NCBI RefSeq assembly: GCF_963678195.1
Contig: NZ_OY782759.1
Coordinates: 1,860,001 to 1,924,000 of the forward strand
DNA: 64,000 nt
Source of the DNA: an uncultured Hyphomonas sp.
GTDB taxonomy: Bacteria > Pseudomonadota > Alphaproteobacteria > Caulobacterales > Hyphomonadaceae
Direction of reading: 5' to 3'
Numbering within the stretch: the first letter of the stretch is position 1; each line of letters begins with the position of its first letter. A program made the position numbers and the translations under genes. Shown here in pieces: positions 26,771-36,390 of this stretch. Under the pieces are notes generated by a model. It ran no database searches and was not told where the DNA came from. It worked only from the letters and a program-made list of their open reading frames with translations.

Positions 26771-26780
26771 GCCCGTTTAA

Positions 26781-26823
26781 CAGGCCGGAGGCCTGATTTG
26801 GTATCCCGTCCGGCGGGCCGGAC
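26781..26823 (+). promoter_or_regulatory. Two hairpins in the tuf leader
   Basis: CAGGC/GCCTG at 26781-26795 (5-nt loop) and the perfect 7-bp stem GTCCGGC/GCCGGAC at 26807-26823 (2-nt spacing, so a 4-nt loop in practice) precede the AAGGAGAG ribosome site. They may tune mRNA stability or tuf expression; no known riboswitch matches. Confidence 0.4.
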
Positions 26824-26849
26824 AGAACACGAATTCAAGGAGAGGCCCG

Positions 26850-28040
26850 ATGGGCAAGGCAAAGTTTGAGCGTAACAAGCCGCACGTGAACATCGGCACG
26901 ATTGGCCACGTTGACCACGGCAAGACGACGCTGACAGCAGCGATCACGATGGTTCTGGCGGAAGCCGGCGGTGGTGAGAAGCGCTCGTATGAAGACATCG
27001 ACTCGGCGCCGGAAGAGAAAGCACGCGGTATCACGATCAACACCGCACACGTGGAATACGAGACGGAAAACCGTCACTACGCCCACGTCGACTGCCCCGG
27101 ACACGCTGACTATGTGAAGAACATGATCACCGGTGCGGCCCAGATGGACGGTGCGATCCTGGTTGTGAACGCAGCTGACGGCCCGATGCCGCAGACCCGT
27201 GAGCACATCCTGCTTGCCCGCCAGGTTGGCGTGCCGGCCCTGGTCGTGTTCCTGAACAAGGTTGACCAGGTCGACGACGAAGAGCTGCTCGAGCTCGTCG
27301 AGATGGAAGTCCGCGAACTGCTGTCGTCCTATGAATTCCCGGGCGACGACATTCCGATCATCAAGGGCTCGGCCCTCGCAGCTGTCGAAGGCCGCGACGA
27401 CAATATCGGCAAGGATCGTATCCTTGAGCTGATGGCGGCTGTCGACGAGTACATCCCGACGCCGGAACGTCCGCTGGACAAGCCGTTCCTGATGCCGGTC
27501 GAGGACGTGTTCTCGATCTCCGGCCGCGGTACGGTTGTGACCGGCCGTGTGGAGCAGGGCATCATCAAGGTTGGCGACGAGATCGAAATCGTCGGTATCC
27601 GCGACACCACGAAGACGACCTGTACGGGCGTTGAAATGTTCCGCAAGCTGCTCGACCAGGGCCAGGCTGGCGACAATATCGGTGCGCTGCTGCGCGGTGT
27701 GGACCGTGAAGGCGTTGAGCGGGGCCAGGTTCTGGCCAAGCCGGGTTCGATCACGCCGCACGCCAAGTTCGAAGCCGAAGCCTACATCCTGACCAAGGAA
27801 GAAGGCGGCCGTCACACGCCGTTCTTCACCAACTACCGTCCGCAGTTCTACTTCCGTACGACGGACGTGACGGGTGTTGTGACGCTTCCGGCCGACAAGG
27901 AAATGGTGCTGCCGGGCGACAATGTGAAAATGGACGTGGAGCTGATCACCCCGATCGCCATGGACCAGGGCCTGCGCTTCGCGATCCGCGAAGGTGGCCG
28001 CACGGTCGGCGCCGGCGTCGTCTCGGCCATTAAAGACTAA
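26850..28040 (+). CDS. tuf: Elongation factor Tu
   Basis: GTPase delivering aminoacyl-tRNA to the ribosome. 396 aa, with all G motifs visible: GHVDHGKT (G1), RGITI (G2), DCPGH (G3), NKVD (G4) and GSAL (G5). Domains 2 and 3 are complete. Strong AAGGAGAG ribosome site. This copy stands apart from the rpsG-fusA block and is followed by tRNA-Trp, as in many alphaproteobacteria. A second copy elsewhere is likely but not visible here. Confidence 0.98.
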   Translation: MGKAKFERNKPHVNIGTIGHVDHGKTTLTAAITMVLAEAGGGEKRSYEDIDSAPEEKARGITINTAHVEYETENRHYAHVDCPGHADYVKNMITGAAQMDGAILVVNAADGPMPQTREHILLARQVGVPALVVFLNKVDQVDDEELLELVEMEVRELLSSYEFPGDDIPIIKGSALAAVEGRDDNIGKDRILELMAAVDEYIPTPERPLDKPFLMPVEDVFSISGRGTVVTGRVEQGIIKVGDEIEIVGIRDTTKTTCTGVEMFRKLLDQGQAGDNIGALLRGVDREGVERGQVLAKPGSITPHAKFEAEAYILTKEEGGRHTPFFTNYRPQFYFRTTDVTGVVTLPADKEMVLPGDNVKMDVELITPIAMDQGLRFAIREGGRTVGAGVVSAIKD

Positions 28041-28069
28041 GTCTTCAAGGCCAACGCCTCACAGAATCG

Positions 28070-28099
28070 AAAAGGCCGCCCAAACAGGGCGGCCTTTTT
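28070..28099 (+). terminator. Intrinsic terminator after tuf
   Basis: AAAAGGCCGCCC (28070-28081) pairs with GGGCGGCCTTTTT (28087-28099) around an AAACA loop: about 12 bp ending in a T-run. It lies 30 nt after the tuf stop. Confidence 0.9.
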
Positions 28100-28192
28100 G
28101 CTTGCGAAGAGGCAATTGCCAAAATTGGCTTTTCGCTGAAGCTTCCGGCTTGCCGTGGCAGGGAGTTTGGGGCAAACCCTGACCTCGCCTGA

Positions 28193-28268
28193 AGGGGTAT
28201 AGCTCAGTTGGTAGAGCATCGGTCTCCAAAACCGAGGGTCGCGGGTTCGAGTCCTGCTGCCCCTGCCA
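28193..28268 (+). tRNA. tRNA-Trp (CCA)
   Basis: A 76-nt cloverleaf with encoded CCA. Acceptor AGGGGTA pairs with TGCCCCT, D-stem GCTC/GAGC, anticodon stem TCGGT/ACCGA with loop CTCCAAA (anticodon CCA), T-arm GCGGG/CCTGC with TTCGAGT loop. In most alphaproteobacteria it is followed by secE-nusG; here the next gene is tex. Confidence 0.96.
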
Positions 28269-28458
28269 GGCGGATTTCCTTAAATTGAAGCCAGAAGCCG
28301 CCATATTCAGGGCGTGGCCGCAACTGTCTGCGCTATACACAAAAATAATGCTGCGGCACCTCCAAGCGTAAACGAGGTGTGAACGATTTCGGGTGAATTG
28401 ATTGGGTCCTGCGCCAACCGGCGCATCCGTCAATTCCTGCCAGAAAGGCGATCGTTTC

Positions 28459-30738
28459 ATGTCAGCCAAATCCCGTACCTCTGCCGCGCCTTCGATAGCT
28501 AAGCTGATCGCAACGGAACTCGGTATTTCGGAACGCCAGGTCGAGACCGTGATTGAATTACTCGAAGAGGGGGCGACGGTTCCCTTCATCGCGCGATACC
28601 GGAAAGAACGGACGGGCGGTCTGGACGATACGCAGTTGCGTACACTGGCGGAACGCCTCGACTATCTGACCGAACTGGCCAAGCGCCGCGACACGATCCT
28701 CGATGCGATCCGGCAGCAGGACAAGCTGACACCAGACCTTGAGCGCGAGATAATGGCAGCCACCACGAAAGTGGCGCTGGAAGACCTCTACGCGCCTTAC
28801 AAGCAGAAACGCCGCACCAAGGCGACCATCGCGAAAGAGGCAGGACTTGAGCCACTGGCGGAGCGCATTCTCGCCAACCCGGCGGCGGCTCTGGAAACGG
28901 AGGCGAAATCCTTCGTCTCGAAGAAAAAAGGCGTAGACACGCCCGATGCCGCACTGAGCGGGGCGCGGGAAATTATCGTCGAGAAGATTGCGGAGACACC
29001 GCGCCTTTCCCGCAAGATCCGGGAAACGGTCTGGAAACAGGGCAAGCTTGGTTCCTCTCTGGTCAAAGGCAAGGAAACCGAAGGGGCGAAGTTCTCTGAC
29101 TATTTCGATTTCGACGAGCCGTTCGAGAAGATGCCGTCGCACCGGGCGCTGGCGATGCTGCGGGGGCAGAAGGAAGGCATCCTGCGGATCAAGGTGGATG
29201 TGCCGCACACGGATACGCGTCATCATCCAGCCGTGCGGGAAATCTGTTCCCAGTTTGGTTTCGCCAAAAAAGGCCGTGCGGCCGACGAGTGGCTGATGGA
29301 AACGGCGGAAGCGGCCTGGAAGGGAAAGCTGGAACCGTCCAGTTCCCGTGAGTCCATCAATCGCCTGAAGGATTCGGCGGACAGTGAAGCGATCCGGGTG
29401 TTCTCACGCAACATGAAAGACCTCTTGATGGCCGCACCGGCCGGGCACAAAGTGGTCATGGGGATCGATCCGGGTATCCGGACGGGCTGCAAGGTCGCCG
29501 TCGTGGACTCGACCGGCAAGCTGATCGACACCGCGACGATCTATCCGCACGAACCGAAGAAGGACTGGGCCGGGGCGCTGACGACGCTGGCGAAGCTTTG
29601 CAAGAAACACAAGGTGGAACTCGTCAGTGTCGGGAATGGCACGGCAGGACGCGAGACGGACAAGCTGGTCGCGGACCTGTCGGACAAGATGCCCGATCTC
29701 AGCCTGACGCGCCTGATGGTGTCTGAGGCCGGGGCGTCTGTTTATTCTGCGTCCGAACTGGCAGCCAAGGAATTCCCTGACCTGGATGTCAGCATTCGCG
29801 GGGCGGTTTCCATTGCCCGGCGCCTGCAGGACCCGCTGGCCGAACTGGTGAAGATCGAACCCAAGGCCATCGGTGTCGGTCAGTACCAGCATGATGTCGA
29901 TCAGGGGCAACTCGCGAAGTCGCTGGACGGCGTGGTGGAAGACTGCGTGAATGCGGTGGGCGTAGATGTGAACACCGCGTCGGCGTCGCTCCTTTCGCGC
30001 GTTGCCGGGCTCAACGCGACGATTGCGGCCAACATTGTTGCCTATCGTGACAAGAACGGGCCGTTTACGGCGCGCACTCAGTTGAAGAAAGTGCCGCGTC
30101 TTGGCCCAAAGGCGTTTGAACAGGCCGCCGGATTCCTGCGTATCATGGATGGCAAAAATCCGCTCGATGCGTCCGCGGTCCACCCGGAAGCCTATCCGGT
30201 GGTTGAGCGCATTGCGAAGAAGACCGGCCGTAAAGTTGATGCCCTGATCGGTGACAAGGCGTTCCTGTCGAAGCTGAAGGCAGAGGATTATGCGGACGAC
30301 ACGTTCGGTGTGCCGACCGTGAAGGACATCCTCTCTGAGCTGGAAAAGCCGGGGCGTGACCCGCGGCCGGAATTCAAGACGGCGACTTTCAAGGACGGTG
30401 TCGATACGATCGGCGACCTGAAGCCCGGCATGCGGCTGGAAGGCGTCGTCACCAATGTGACCGCTTTCGGCGCGTTTGTAGATATTGGCGTCCATCAGGA
30501 TGGCTTGGTGCATATTTCCGAACTGGCAGACACTTTCGTGAAGGACCCGCATACGGTCGTGAAGACGGGGCAGGTGGTGAACGTTGTCGTTCTGGAAGTG
30601 GATGCCGCCCGCAAACGCATCGGCCTCAGCATGAAGCAGCAAGGCGCCCGTCCGGCAGCAAAGTCCGAAAAGGCGTCGCGAGCGCCCGACCGCAAGCCAT
30701 CTGACAGTCCGTTCGGCGTGCTGGCCTCGCTCCGGTAA
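28459..30738 (+). CDS. tex: Tex family RNA-binding transcription accessory protein
   Basis: A 759-aa multidomain nucleic-acid-binding protein. In order: helical N-terminal domain (with RQVETVIELLEEGATVPFIARYRKE split as usual), YqgF/RNase H-like domain from about residue 330 (VVMGIDPGIRTGCKVAVVD), helix-hairpin-helix domain (about 490-570) and a C-terminal S1 domain from about 652 (VTAFGAFVDIGVHQDGLVHIS). The ATG at 28459 is chosen over an upstream ATG 19 codons earlier because it follows a GAAAGGCG site and matches the family start. Thought to act with RNA polymerase or rRNA; role here by homology. Confidence 0.95.
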   Translation: MSAKSRTSAAPSIAKLIATELGISERQVETVIELLEEGATVPFIARYRKERTGGLDDTQLRTLAERLDYLTELAKRRDTILDAIRQQDKLTPDLEREIMAATTKVALEDLYAPYKQKRRTKATIAKEAGLEPLAERILANPAAALETEAKSFVSKKKGVDTPDAALSGAREIIVEKIAETPRLSRKIRETVWKQGKLGSSLVKGKETEGAKFSDYFDFDEPFEKMPSHRALAMLRGQKEGILRIKVDVPHTDTRHHPAVREICSQFGFAKKGRAADEWLMETAEAAWKGKLEPSSSRESINRLKDSADSEAIRVFSRNMKDLLMAAPAGHKVVMGIDPGIRTGCKVAVVDSTGKLIDTATIYPHEPKKDWAGALTTLAKLCKKHKVELVSVGNGTAGRETDKLVADLSDKMPDLSLTRLMVSEAGASVYSASELAAKEFPDLDVSIRGAVSIARRLQDPLAELVKIEPKAIGVGQYQHDVDQGQLAKSLDGVVEDCVNAVGVDVNTASASLLSRVAGLNATIAANIVAYRDKNGPFTARTQLKKVPRLGPKAFEQAAGFLRIMDGKNPLDASAVHPEAYPVVERIAKKTGRKVDALIGDKAFLSKLKAEDYADDTFGVPTVKDILSELEKPGRDPRPEFKTATFKDGVDTIGDLKPGMRLEGVVTNVTAFGAFVDIGVHQDGLVHISELADTFVKDPHTVVKTGQVVNVVVLEVDAARKRIGLSMKQQGARPAAKSEKASRAPDRKPSDSPFGVLASLR

Positions 30739-30793
30739 GGGTGGACGCGGCACCCGCCGTGCTGCCTAATGGGCTTCCTATCGGGAGGCTCAG

Positions 30794-32410
30794 TTGAACG
30801 GCATGGCGGATCTGGACGGTGAATACGACCACATCATCGTGGGCGCAGGCTCGGCGGGCTGCGTGGTCGCCAATCGCCTGTCGGAGGGCGGAAAACGCCG
30901 TGTGCTGCTGCTCGAGGCGGGCGGACGGGATAACTGGATATGGTTCCACATTCCGGTTGGATATCTGTTCGCGATCGGGAACCCGCGGTCGGACTGGATG
31001 TTCGAGACAGTGGCCGAACCAGGCCTCAATGGGCGGAAGCTGAACTATCCGCGGGGCCGGGTGCTTGGCGGCTCATCCGCCATAAACGCCATGATCTCCA
31101 TGCGAGGGCAGGCAGCAGATTACGATCATTGGAAAAGCCTCGGCCTGACGGGATGGGGCTGGGAAGATGTGCTGCCGGTGTTCCGCCGGATCGAAGATCA
31201 CTTCCTTGGGGAGAGTGAAGCGCATGGTGCAGGCGGGGAATGGCGTGTCGAGGCACCGCGCGTGCGCTGGGGTATTCTGGACGCCGTTCGCGAGGCGGCG
31301 CGGGAGATGGGTGTCGAACCGGTCAAAGATTTCAATACCGGAGACAATGAAGGCTCCTCATACTTCCATGTGAACCAGAAGAAGGGTCTGCGCTGGTCAG
31401 CGGCGCGAGGTTTCCTGAAACCTGCCATGGGACGCAAGAACCTCCGTGTAGAGACGGGGTGTCTCACAGACAAGCTGGTCATGGAGAACGGCCGTGTTGT
31501 GGCGGTCGACTACCTGCAGGGTGGCCAGCCGCGGCGGGCGCGATGCCAGGGGGAGGTTATACTCTGTGCCGGTGCAATAGGGTCTGTGCAGGTCCTCCAG
31601 CGCTCCGGTATCGGGCCGGGAGAGGTCTTGAAGGAGGCAGGCGTTGCAGTCCAGGTTGACCGGCAAGGCGTTGGCCGGAACCTGCAGGACCATTTGCAAC
31701 AGCGCGCGATTTACAGGGTCACCGGCGCGCGGACGCTGAATGAGACCTACCACAATTTGTTCCAGCGAGGGCTGATGGGGCTCGACTATGCGTTGCGGCG
31801 GCGGGGGCCGCTCACCATGGCGCCGTCGCAGCTCGGTATTTTTACGCGTTCCGATGCCGGGCAGGGGCGCGCGAACATCGAATTCCATGTGCAGCCCCTT
31901 TCTCTGGATAAATTTGGCGATCCGCTGCATCGTTTTCCCGCGATCACCGTCAGCGCCTGCAATCTCAGGCCGACCTCACGGGGTGAAGTGCGTATCAATT
32001 CGGCCGCACCTTCTGAAATGCCGAAGATCGCGCCGAATTATCTCTCCACGGATGAAGACCGGAAGGTGGCCGCGGATGCTATCCGCGTCACCCGCCAGCT
32101 GATGCAGCAACCAGCCATGGCGCAGTTTTCGCCGGAGGAATTCCTGCCGGGGCCTGCTGTGGGGAATGACGATGCCGCATTGGCCAAGGCGGCCGGAGAT
32201 ATTGGCACGACGATCTTTCATCCTGTCGGCACGGCGAAGATGGGACGCCACGACGATCCGTCGGCAGTTGTGGACAAGGATTTGCGGGTGATCGGTTTGG
32301 AAGGCTTGCGGGTGATCGATGCATCCGTCATGCCCACGATCACATCCGGCAATACGAACACACCAACTATCATGATCGCAGACAAGGTTTCCCGGGAGAT
32401 GATGACATGA
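30794..32410 (+). CDS. GMC family oxidoreductase
   Basis: FAD-dependent alcohol/choline dehydrogenase family, 538 aa. FAD motif GAGSAGCVVANRLSE near the start, GMC signature 1 YPRGRVLGGSSAINAM, signature 2 GAIGSVQVLQRSGIGP, and the C-terminal HPVGTAKMG with catalytic His plus TITSGNTNTPTIMIADK. The TTG at 30794 sits 6 nt after GGGAGG, better than the ATG at 30803. Substrate is probably an aliphatic or sugar alcohol. It overlaps the next gene (ATGA), tying it to a sugar-utilisation unit. Confidence 0.9.
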   Translation: MNGMADLDGEYDHIIVGAGSAGCVVANRLSEGGKRRVLLLEAGGRDNWIWFHIPVGYLFAIGNPRSDWMFETVAEPGLNGRKLNYPRGRVLGGSSAINAMISMRGQAADYDHWKSLGLTGWGWEDVLPVFRRIEDHFLGESEAHGAGGEWRVEAPRVRWGILDAVREAAREMGVEPVKDFNTGDNEGSSYFHVNQKKGLRWSAARGFLKPAMGRKNLRVETGCLTDKLVMENGRVVAVDYLQGGQPRRARCQGEVILCAGAIGSVQVLQRSGIGPGEVLKEAGVAVQVDRQGVGRNLQDHLQQRAIYRVTGARTLNETYHNLFQRGLMGLDYALRRRGPLTMAPSQLGIFTRSDAGQGRANIEFHVQPLSLDKFGDPLHRFPAITVSACNLRPTSRGEVRINSAAPSEMPKIAPNYLSTDEDRKVAADAIRVTRQLMQQPAMAQFSPEEFLPGPAVGNDDAALAKAAGDIGTTIFHPVGTAKMGRHDDPSAVVDKDLRVIGLEGLRVIDASVMPTITSGNTNTPTIMIADKVSREMMT

Positions 32411-34011
32411 GCAAACCGGAGCAGTCCTGGTGGCGCGGTGCGGTCTTGTACCAGATTTATCCACGTTCCTATCTTGATACGAATGGTGATGGTGTCGGGG
32501 ATTTGCCGGGCATCACCCAGAAGCTGGATTATATTGCCTCGCTCGGCGTGGATGGCATCTGGATCTCGCCCTTCTTCGCGTCGCCGATGAAGGATTTTGG
32601 CTACGACGTATCGGACTATTGTGCTGTCGATCCGATCTTCGGCACGCTGGAGGATTTTGACCAGCTTCTGGACCGTGCGCATGGGTATGGACTGAAGGTG
32701 ATTATCGATCAGGTCTATGCGCACACATCTGATGAGCATGCCTGGTTCACCGAGTCCCGCCAGAACCGAAATAATCCGAAGGCAGACTGGTATGTGTGGC
32801 AGGATCCGAAGCCGGATGGGACGCCGCCGAATAACTGGCAGGCCGTCTTCGGTGGGGCTGCGTGGACATGGGATGCGCGGCGCCAGCAATATTACATGCA
32901 CAATTTTCTGCCCGAACAGCCGCAACTGAACGTGCACAATCCAGAGGTTCAGGACGCCTTGCTGGCGACAGCGCGCTTCTGGCTGGACCGCGGTGTGGAT
33001 GGCTTCCGGCTGGATGCAATCAACTTTGCCATGCATGACCGCGCGTTCCGGGACAATCCCCCCTGGGATCCGGCGGGCAGGACGATCACCCGTCCGTTCG
33101 ATCTGCAGCGGCGGGAGTATAACCAGTCCCAGCCGGAGGTTCCGGAATTCCTGAAGCGGGTTCGCGACCTGACAGATGAATATGGCGACCGGTACACCGT
33201 TGCCGAAGTTGCAAGTGACGACCCTTTGCCGACAATGCGGTCGTATACACGGGGCGATGACCGGCTGTCTGCCGCCTACAGCTTCGATTTCCTGTATGCC
33301 CAGACATTGACGGCGAAGCGCGTTCGCAGGTCGCAAGGAAACTGGACAGGATCACTGGAAGAGGGCTGGCCGTCCTGGGAGTTTTCGAACCATGACGCGC
33401 CACGTTGCGTCAGCCGATGGTATGACGGGCCGGACAGGCCCCGGTTTGCAAAGCTCACAAACGCGCTGCTCCTTTGCCTGAGAGGCAATCCGATCCTGTA
33501 TCAGGGGGAAGAGCTGGGCCTGACGCAGGTGGATGTGCCCTTCGAGGCGCTGCAGGATCCGGAGGCCATCGCGAATTGGCCGCGTACCTTGGGGCGAGAT
33601 GGCGCGCGGACACCGATGCCCTGGGAGGAAAGCGCGCCGAATGCAGGGTTCTCGCAGGCCAGCCCCTGGTTGCCGGTAGGAGCGGACCATCCTCGGCTGT
33701 CGGCTGGTGTGCAGGAGGATGACCCGGAATCGGTGTTGAATTTCACGCGCAGATTACTGGATATCCGTAAGGGCAGCCTGGCCCTGAAATGGGGCGATGT
33801 GTCTTTCGCTGAAAGTCCGGAGCCATTGCTCATCATGACTCGCTCCTTCGGGGATGAAACGGTGACATGTCTGTTCAATCTGGGTGGATCGCCCGCCGAG
33901 ATTCCGGAGGCGAGTCATCTGGACGGCACTGTCCTGATTCACTCTGAGGGGCCGGGTCAGCCGCCGGGTAGGGTTTTGCCGCCCTATTCATTTGCGATTC
34001 TGAAGCTCTGA
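32407..34011 (+). CDS. GH13 alpha-glucosidase/alpha-amylase family
   Basis: Glycoside hydrolase of family 13, 534 aa, no signal peptide, so it likely hydrolyses imported maltose-type oligosaccharides or sucrose in the cytoplasm. Motifs: WISPFFASPMKDFGYDVSDY early; region I around IIDQVYAHTSDEH; region II GVDGFRLDAINF with the nucleophile Asp; Glu in TVAEVASDD; and region IV FSNHDAPRCVSRW. The C-terminal beta domain is present. It is coupled to the GMC gene and followed, after 193 bp, by the Entner-Doudoroff operon that would consume the released glucose. Confidence 0.93.
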   Translation: MSKPEQSWWRGAVLYQIYPRSYLDTNGDGVGDLPGITQKLDYIASLGVDGIWISPFFASPMKDFGYDVSDYCAVDPIFGTLEDFDQLLDRAHGYGLKVIIDQVYAHTSDEHAWFTESRQNRNNPKADWYVWQDPKPDGTPPNNWQAVFGGAAWTWDARRQQYYMHNFLPEQPQLNVHNPEVQDALLATARFWLDRGVDGFRLDAINFAMHDRAFRDNPPWDPAGRTITRPFDLQRREYNQSQPEVPEFLKRVRDLTDEYGDRYTVAEVASDDPLPTMRSYTRGDDRLSAAYSFDFLYAQTLTAKRVRRSQGNWTGSLEEGWPSWEFSNHDAPRCVSRWYDGPDRPRFAKLTNALLLCLRGNPILYQGEELGLTQVDVPFEALQDPEAIANWPRTLGRDGARTPMPWEESAPNAGFSQASPWLPVGADHPRLSAGVQEDDPESVLNFTRRLLDIRKGSLALKWGDVSFAESPEPLLIMTRSFGDETVTCLFNLGGSPAEIPEASHLDGTVLIHSEGPGQPPGRVLPPYSFAILKL

Positions 34012-34204
34012 TGGGGCCTGATTGGTTTCGCAAGTATCGTTCTGCTGCAGGCGTCCAGATGACTTCATCGGAGGTGTTTGCGCGCAAATCCACTGAAAGA
34101 TTGGGCGAATGATGAAACGTTGGAGAAACCTCGCACCAAAATTTTCCAGCTCTTCCGGAATGCTCTAACAAGAATACTGAACATCCGCGTGAAAGGAGCG
34201 CGAC

Positions 34205-35674
34205 ATGGCCAAATTCATACCGGTCGATCCCTTCGACATTGTCATTTTCGGGGGCACCGGCGACCTGTCACGGCGTAAGCTCCTTCCGGCGCTCTTCCAT
34301 CGCTGGCTGGACGGGCAGATTCCTGAAAACAGTGCCATTGTCGGGGCGGCTCGCTCGGACCTGGATGACAAAGCCTATCGCGCGATGGCCCGCGAGGCCT
34401 GTGAAAAGGCGACCGGAGAAAACTGGGACGACAGGGAATGGGCCAAGTTCGAGCAGCTGATCCACTACGTTTCGATTGATGCCACGAATACCAAGGCAGA
34501 CTGGACGCCGCTGAAATCCAAGCTGACCATGGATGGAGAGCGCGCCTGCGTCTTCTATCTGGCAACGGCTCCGGGGCTTTACGTGGATATCTGCAACGCG
34601 CTCGGTAAAGAGGGGCTCGCTGCAAGCAACACGCGGGTCGTTCTGGAAAAACCAATCGGGAAAGATCTTGAATCTGCCCGGGCCATCAATGATGGCGTTG
34701 GTGCCGTCTTTTCAGAGCGTCAGGTGTTCCGGATCGACCATTATCTCGGCAAGGAGACGGTGCAGAACCTGATGGTTCTGCGCTTCGGGAACATCCTTTT
34801 CGAACCGCTCTGGTCACGGAACTATATCGACCATATCCAGATTACAGTCGCTGAAGACCTCGGCCTGGAAGGGCGGGCGGACTATTATGACCGGTCCGGT
34901 GCGCTGCGGGATATGGTGCAGAACCATATGCTGCAGCTGCTGTGCCTGACGGCCATGGAGCCGCCAAACCAGCTGGATGACGACGATGTCCGGACGGAAA
35001 AGATCAAGGTTCTGAACGCGCTGATGCCGATCCATGGAGAAGCGGCAAAAAAGCAGACGGTGCGAGGCCAGTACAAGGCAGGCATGAAAGGCGGAGAGGC
35101 CGTCAAAGGCTATGCCGACGAGCTTTCCGGCGTCGACAAGAGCAACACGGAAACCTTCGTTGCCATCAAGGCCGGGATCGACAATTGGCGTTGGGCAGGC
35201 GTGCCGTTTTACCTGCGTACCGGCAAGCGGATGTCTCACCGTCATTCCGACATCGTGATCCAGTTCAAGAAGACGCCGCATTCCCTGTTCGGGGAGGGCA
35301 ATGACATGGCCAACCGGCTGGTCATCCGTCTTCAGCCTGATGAAGGTGTCCGCCTGTTCGTACAGATCAAGGAACCGGGACCGGGCGGGCTGCGGGTCAA
35401 ATCCATGCCGTTGAACCTTTCTTATGCGGAAAGTTTCATGGTCCGCTATCCGGATGCCTATGAACGTCTGTTGATGGATGTCGTTCGTGGCAACCTGTCC
35501 CTGTTCATGCGGAAGGAAGAGGTCGAAGCGGCCTGGGCATGGGTGGACTCGCTGATCGAGGCCTGGGAACAGGCTGGCGATGCGCCGGAGCCGTATCCGG
35601 CCGGCAGCGACGGTCCGCTCGCGGCCGCCATGCTGATGGATCGCGACGACCGCGCCTGGTGGGAAGGACTGTAG
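34205..35674 (+). CDS. zwf: Glucose-6-phosphate 1-dehydrogenase
   Basis: First step from glucose-6-phosphate toward Entner-Doudoroff and pentose-phosphate routes, giving 6-phosphogluconolactone and NADPH. 489 aa, with FGGTGDLSRRKLLPAL near residue 12 and the active-site RIDHYLGKE at 176-184. GAAAGGAG ribosome site before ATG 34205. It heads a five-gene operon zwf-pgl-edd-glk-eda with gaps or overlaps of at most 4 bp. The 193-bp upstream gap should hold the operon promoter, though no convincing -35/-10 pair is seen. Confidence 0.97.
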   Translation: MAKFIPVDPFDIVIFGGTGDLSRRKLLPALFHRWLDGQIPENSAIVGAARSDLDDKAYRAMAREACEKATGENWDDREWAKFEQLIHYVSIDATNTKADWTPLKSKLTMDGERACVFYLATAPGLYVDICNALGKEGLAASNTRVVLEKPIGKDLESARAINDGVGAVFSERQVFRIDHYLGKETVQNLMVLRFGNILFEPLWSRNYIDHIQITVAEDLGLEGRADYYDRSGALRDMVQNHMLQLLCLTAMEPPNQLDDDDVRTEKIKVLNALMPIHGEAAKKQTVRGQYKAGMKGGEAVKGYADELSGVDKSNTETFVAIKAGIDNWRWAGVPFYLRTGKRMSHRHSDIVIQFKKTPHSLFGEGNDMANRLVIRLQPDEGVRLFVQIKEPGPGGLRVKSMPLNLSYAESFMVRYPDAYERLLMDVVRGNLSLFMRKEEVEAAWAWVDSLIEAWEQAGDAPEPYPAGSDGPLAAAMLMDRDDRAWWEGL

Positions 35675-35678
35675 ACGG

Positions 35679-36389
35679 ATGAAACACGAACTGGTCCGTT
35701 TCGATACGCGTGAAGGCGCGCTGGATTTCGCTGCAAAATTCGTGGCGGGTGGACTGGAGCACGCAATCGCTGAACGGGGGCGAGCGGATTTCATGACGTC
35801 CGGCGGCTCCACGCCGGGGCCGTTGTTCGACCGTCTGTCGGACTGGGACCTGCCATGGGAATGTGTGAGTGTCGGTCTGGTGGATGAACGCTGGGTGCCG
35901 CTGGATCACGACTTTTCAAATGAAGCGCTGGTCCGGACGCATCTGCTGAAAGGCCGCGCAGGGGCTGCAGGTCTTATCCCGATGAAGACTGTCGCGGAGC
36001 GGCCCGGAGACGCGGTGGCAGACCGGAACGCTGCCTATGCCCCGCATTGTTCACCGGTCGATGTGCTTCTGCTCGGAATGGGCGGCGACGGGCACACGGC
36101 GAGCTGGTTTCCCGGGGCCAGGGGGCTGGAATCGGCTCTGATGCCTGCGAATGATGAAACAATTGCAGCGATTGATGCAACCGGTTGTCCCGGCGCGGGT
36201 TCTAACACACAGAGACTTACATTGACGGGGCCAGCGGTAACCTCCGCCCGGATGGCATTGATGTTGTTGTTCGGTGATGAGAAGCTGGACGTTCTGGAGC
36301 GCGCGCTGAAGTCTAACCCGATGGACATGCCCGTTCGGTACGCCATCGACAAGCTGGGGCCGCGTCTCACAATCATATGGGCACCCTGA
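35679..36389 (+). CDS. pgl: 6-phosphogluconolactonase
   Basis: Hydrolyses 6-phosphogluconolactone to 6-phosphogluconate. 236 aa of the DevB type: [15 protein letters not shown], the [11 protein letters not shown] catalytic strand, [17 protein letters not shown] and [17 protein letters not shown]. It lies 4 bp after zwf and 1 bp before edd, consistent with its place in the pathway. Confidence 0.95.
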   Translation: MKHELVRFDTREGALDFAAKFVAGGLEHAIAERGRADFMTSGGSTPGPLFDRLSDWDLPWECVSVGLVDERWVPLDHDFSNEALVRTHLLKGRAGAAGLIPMKTVAERPGDAVADRNAAYAPHCSPVDVLLLGMGGDGHTASWFPGARGLESALMPANDETIAAIDATGCPGAGSNTQRLTLTGPAVTSARMALMLLFGDEKLDVLERALKSNPMDMPVRYAIDKLGPRLTIIWAP

Positions 36390-36390
36390 G

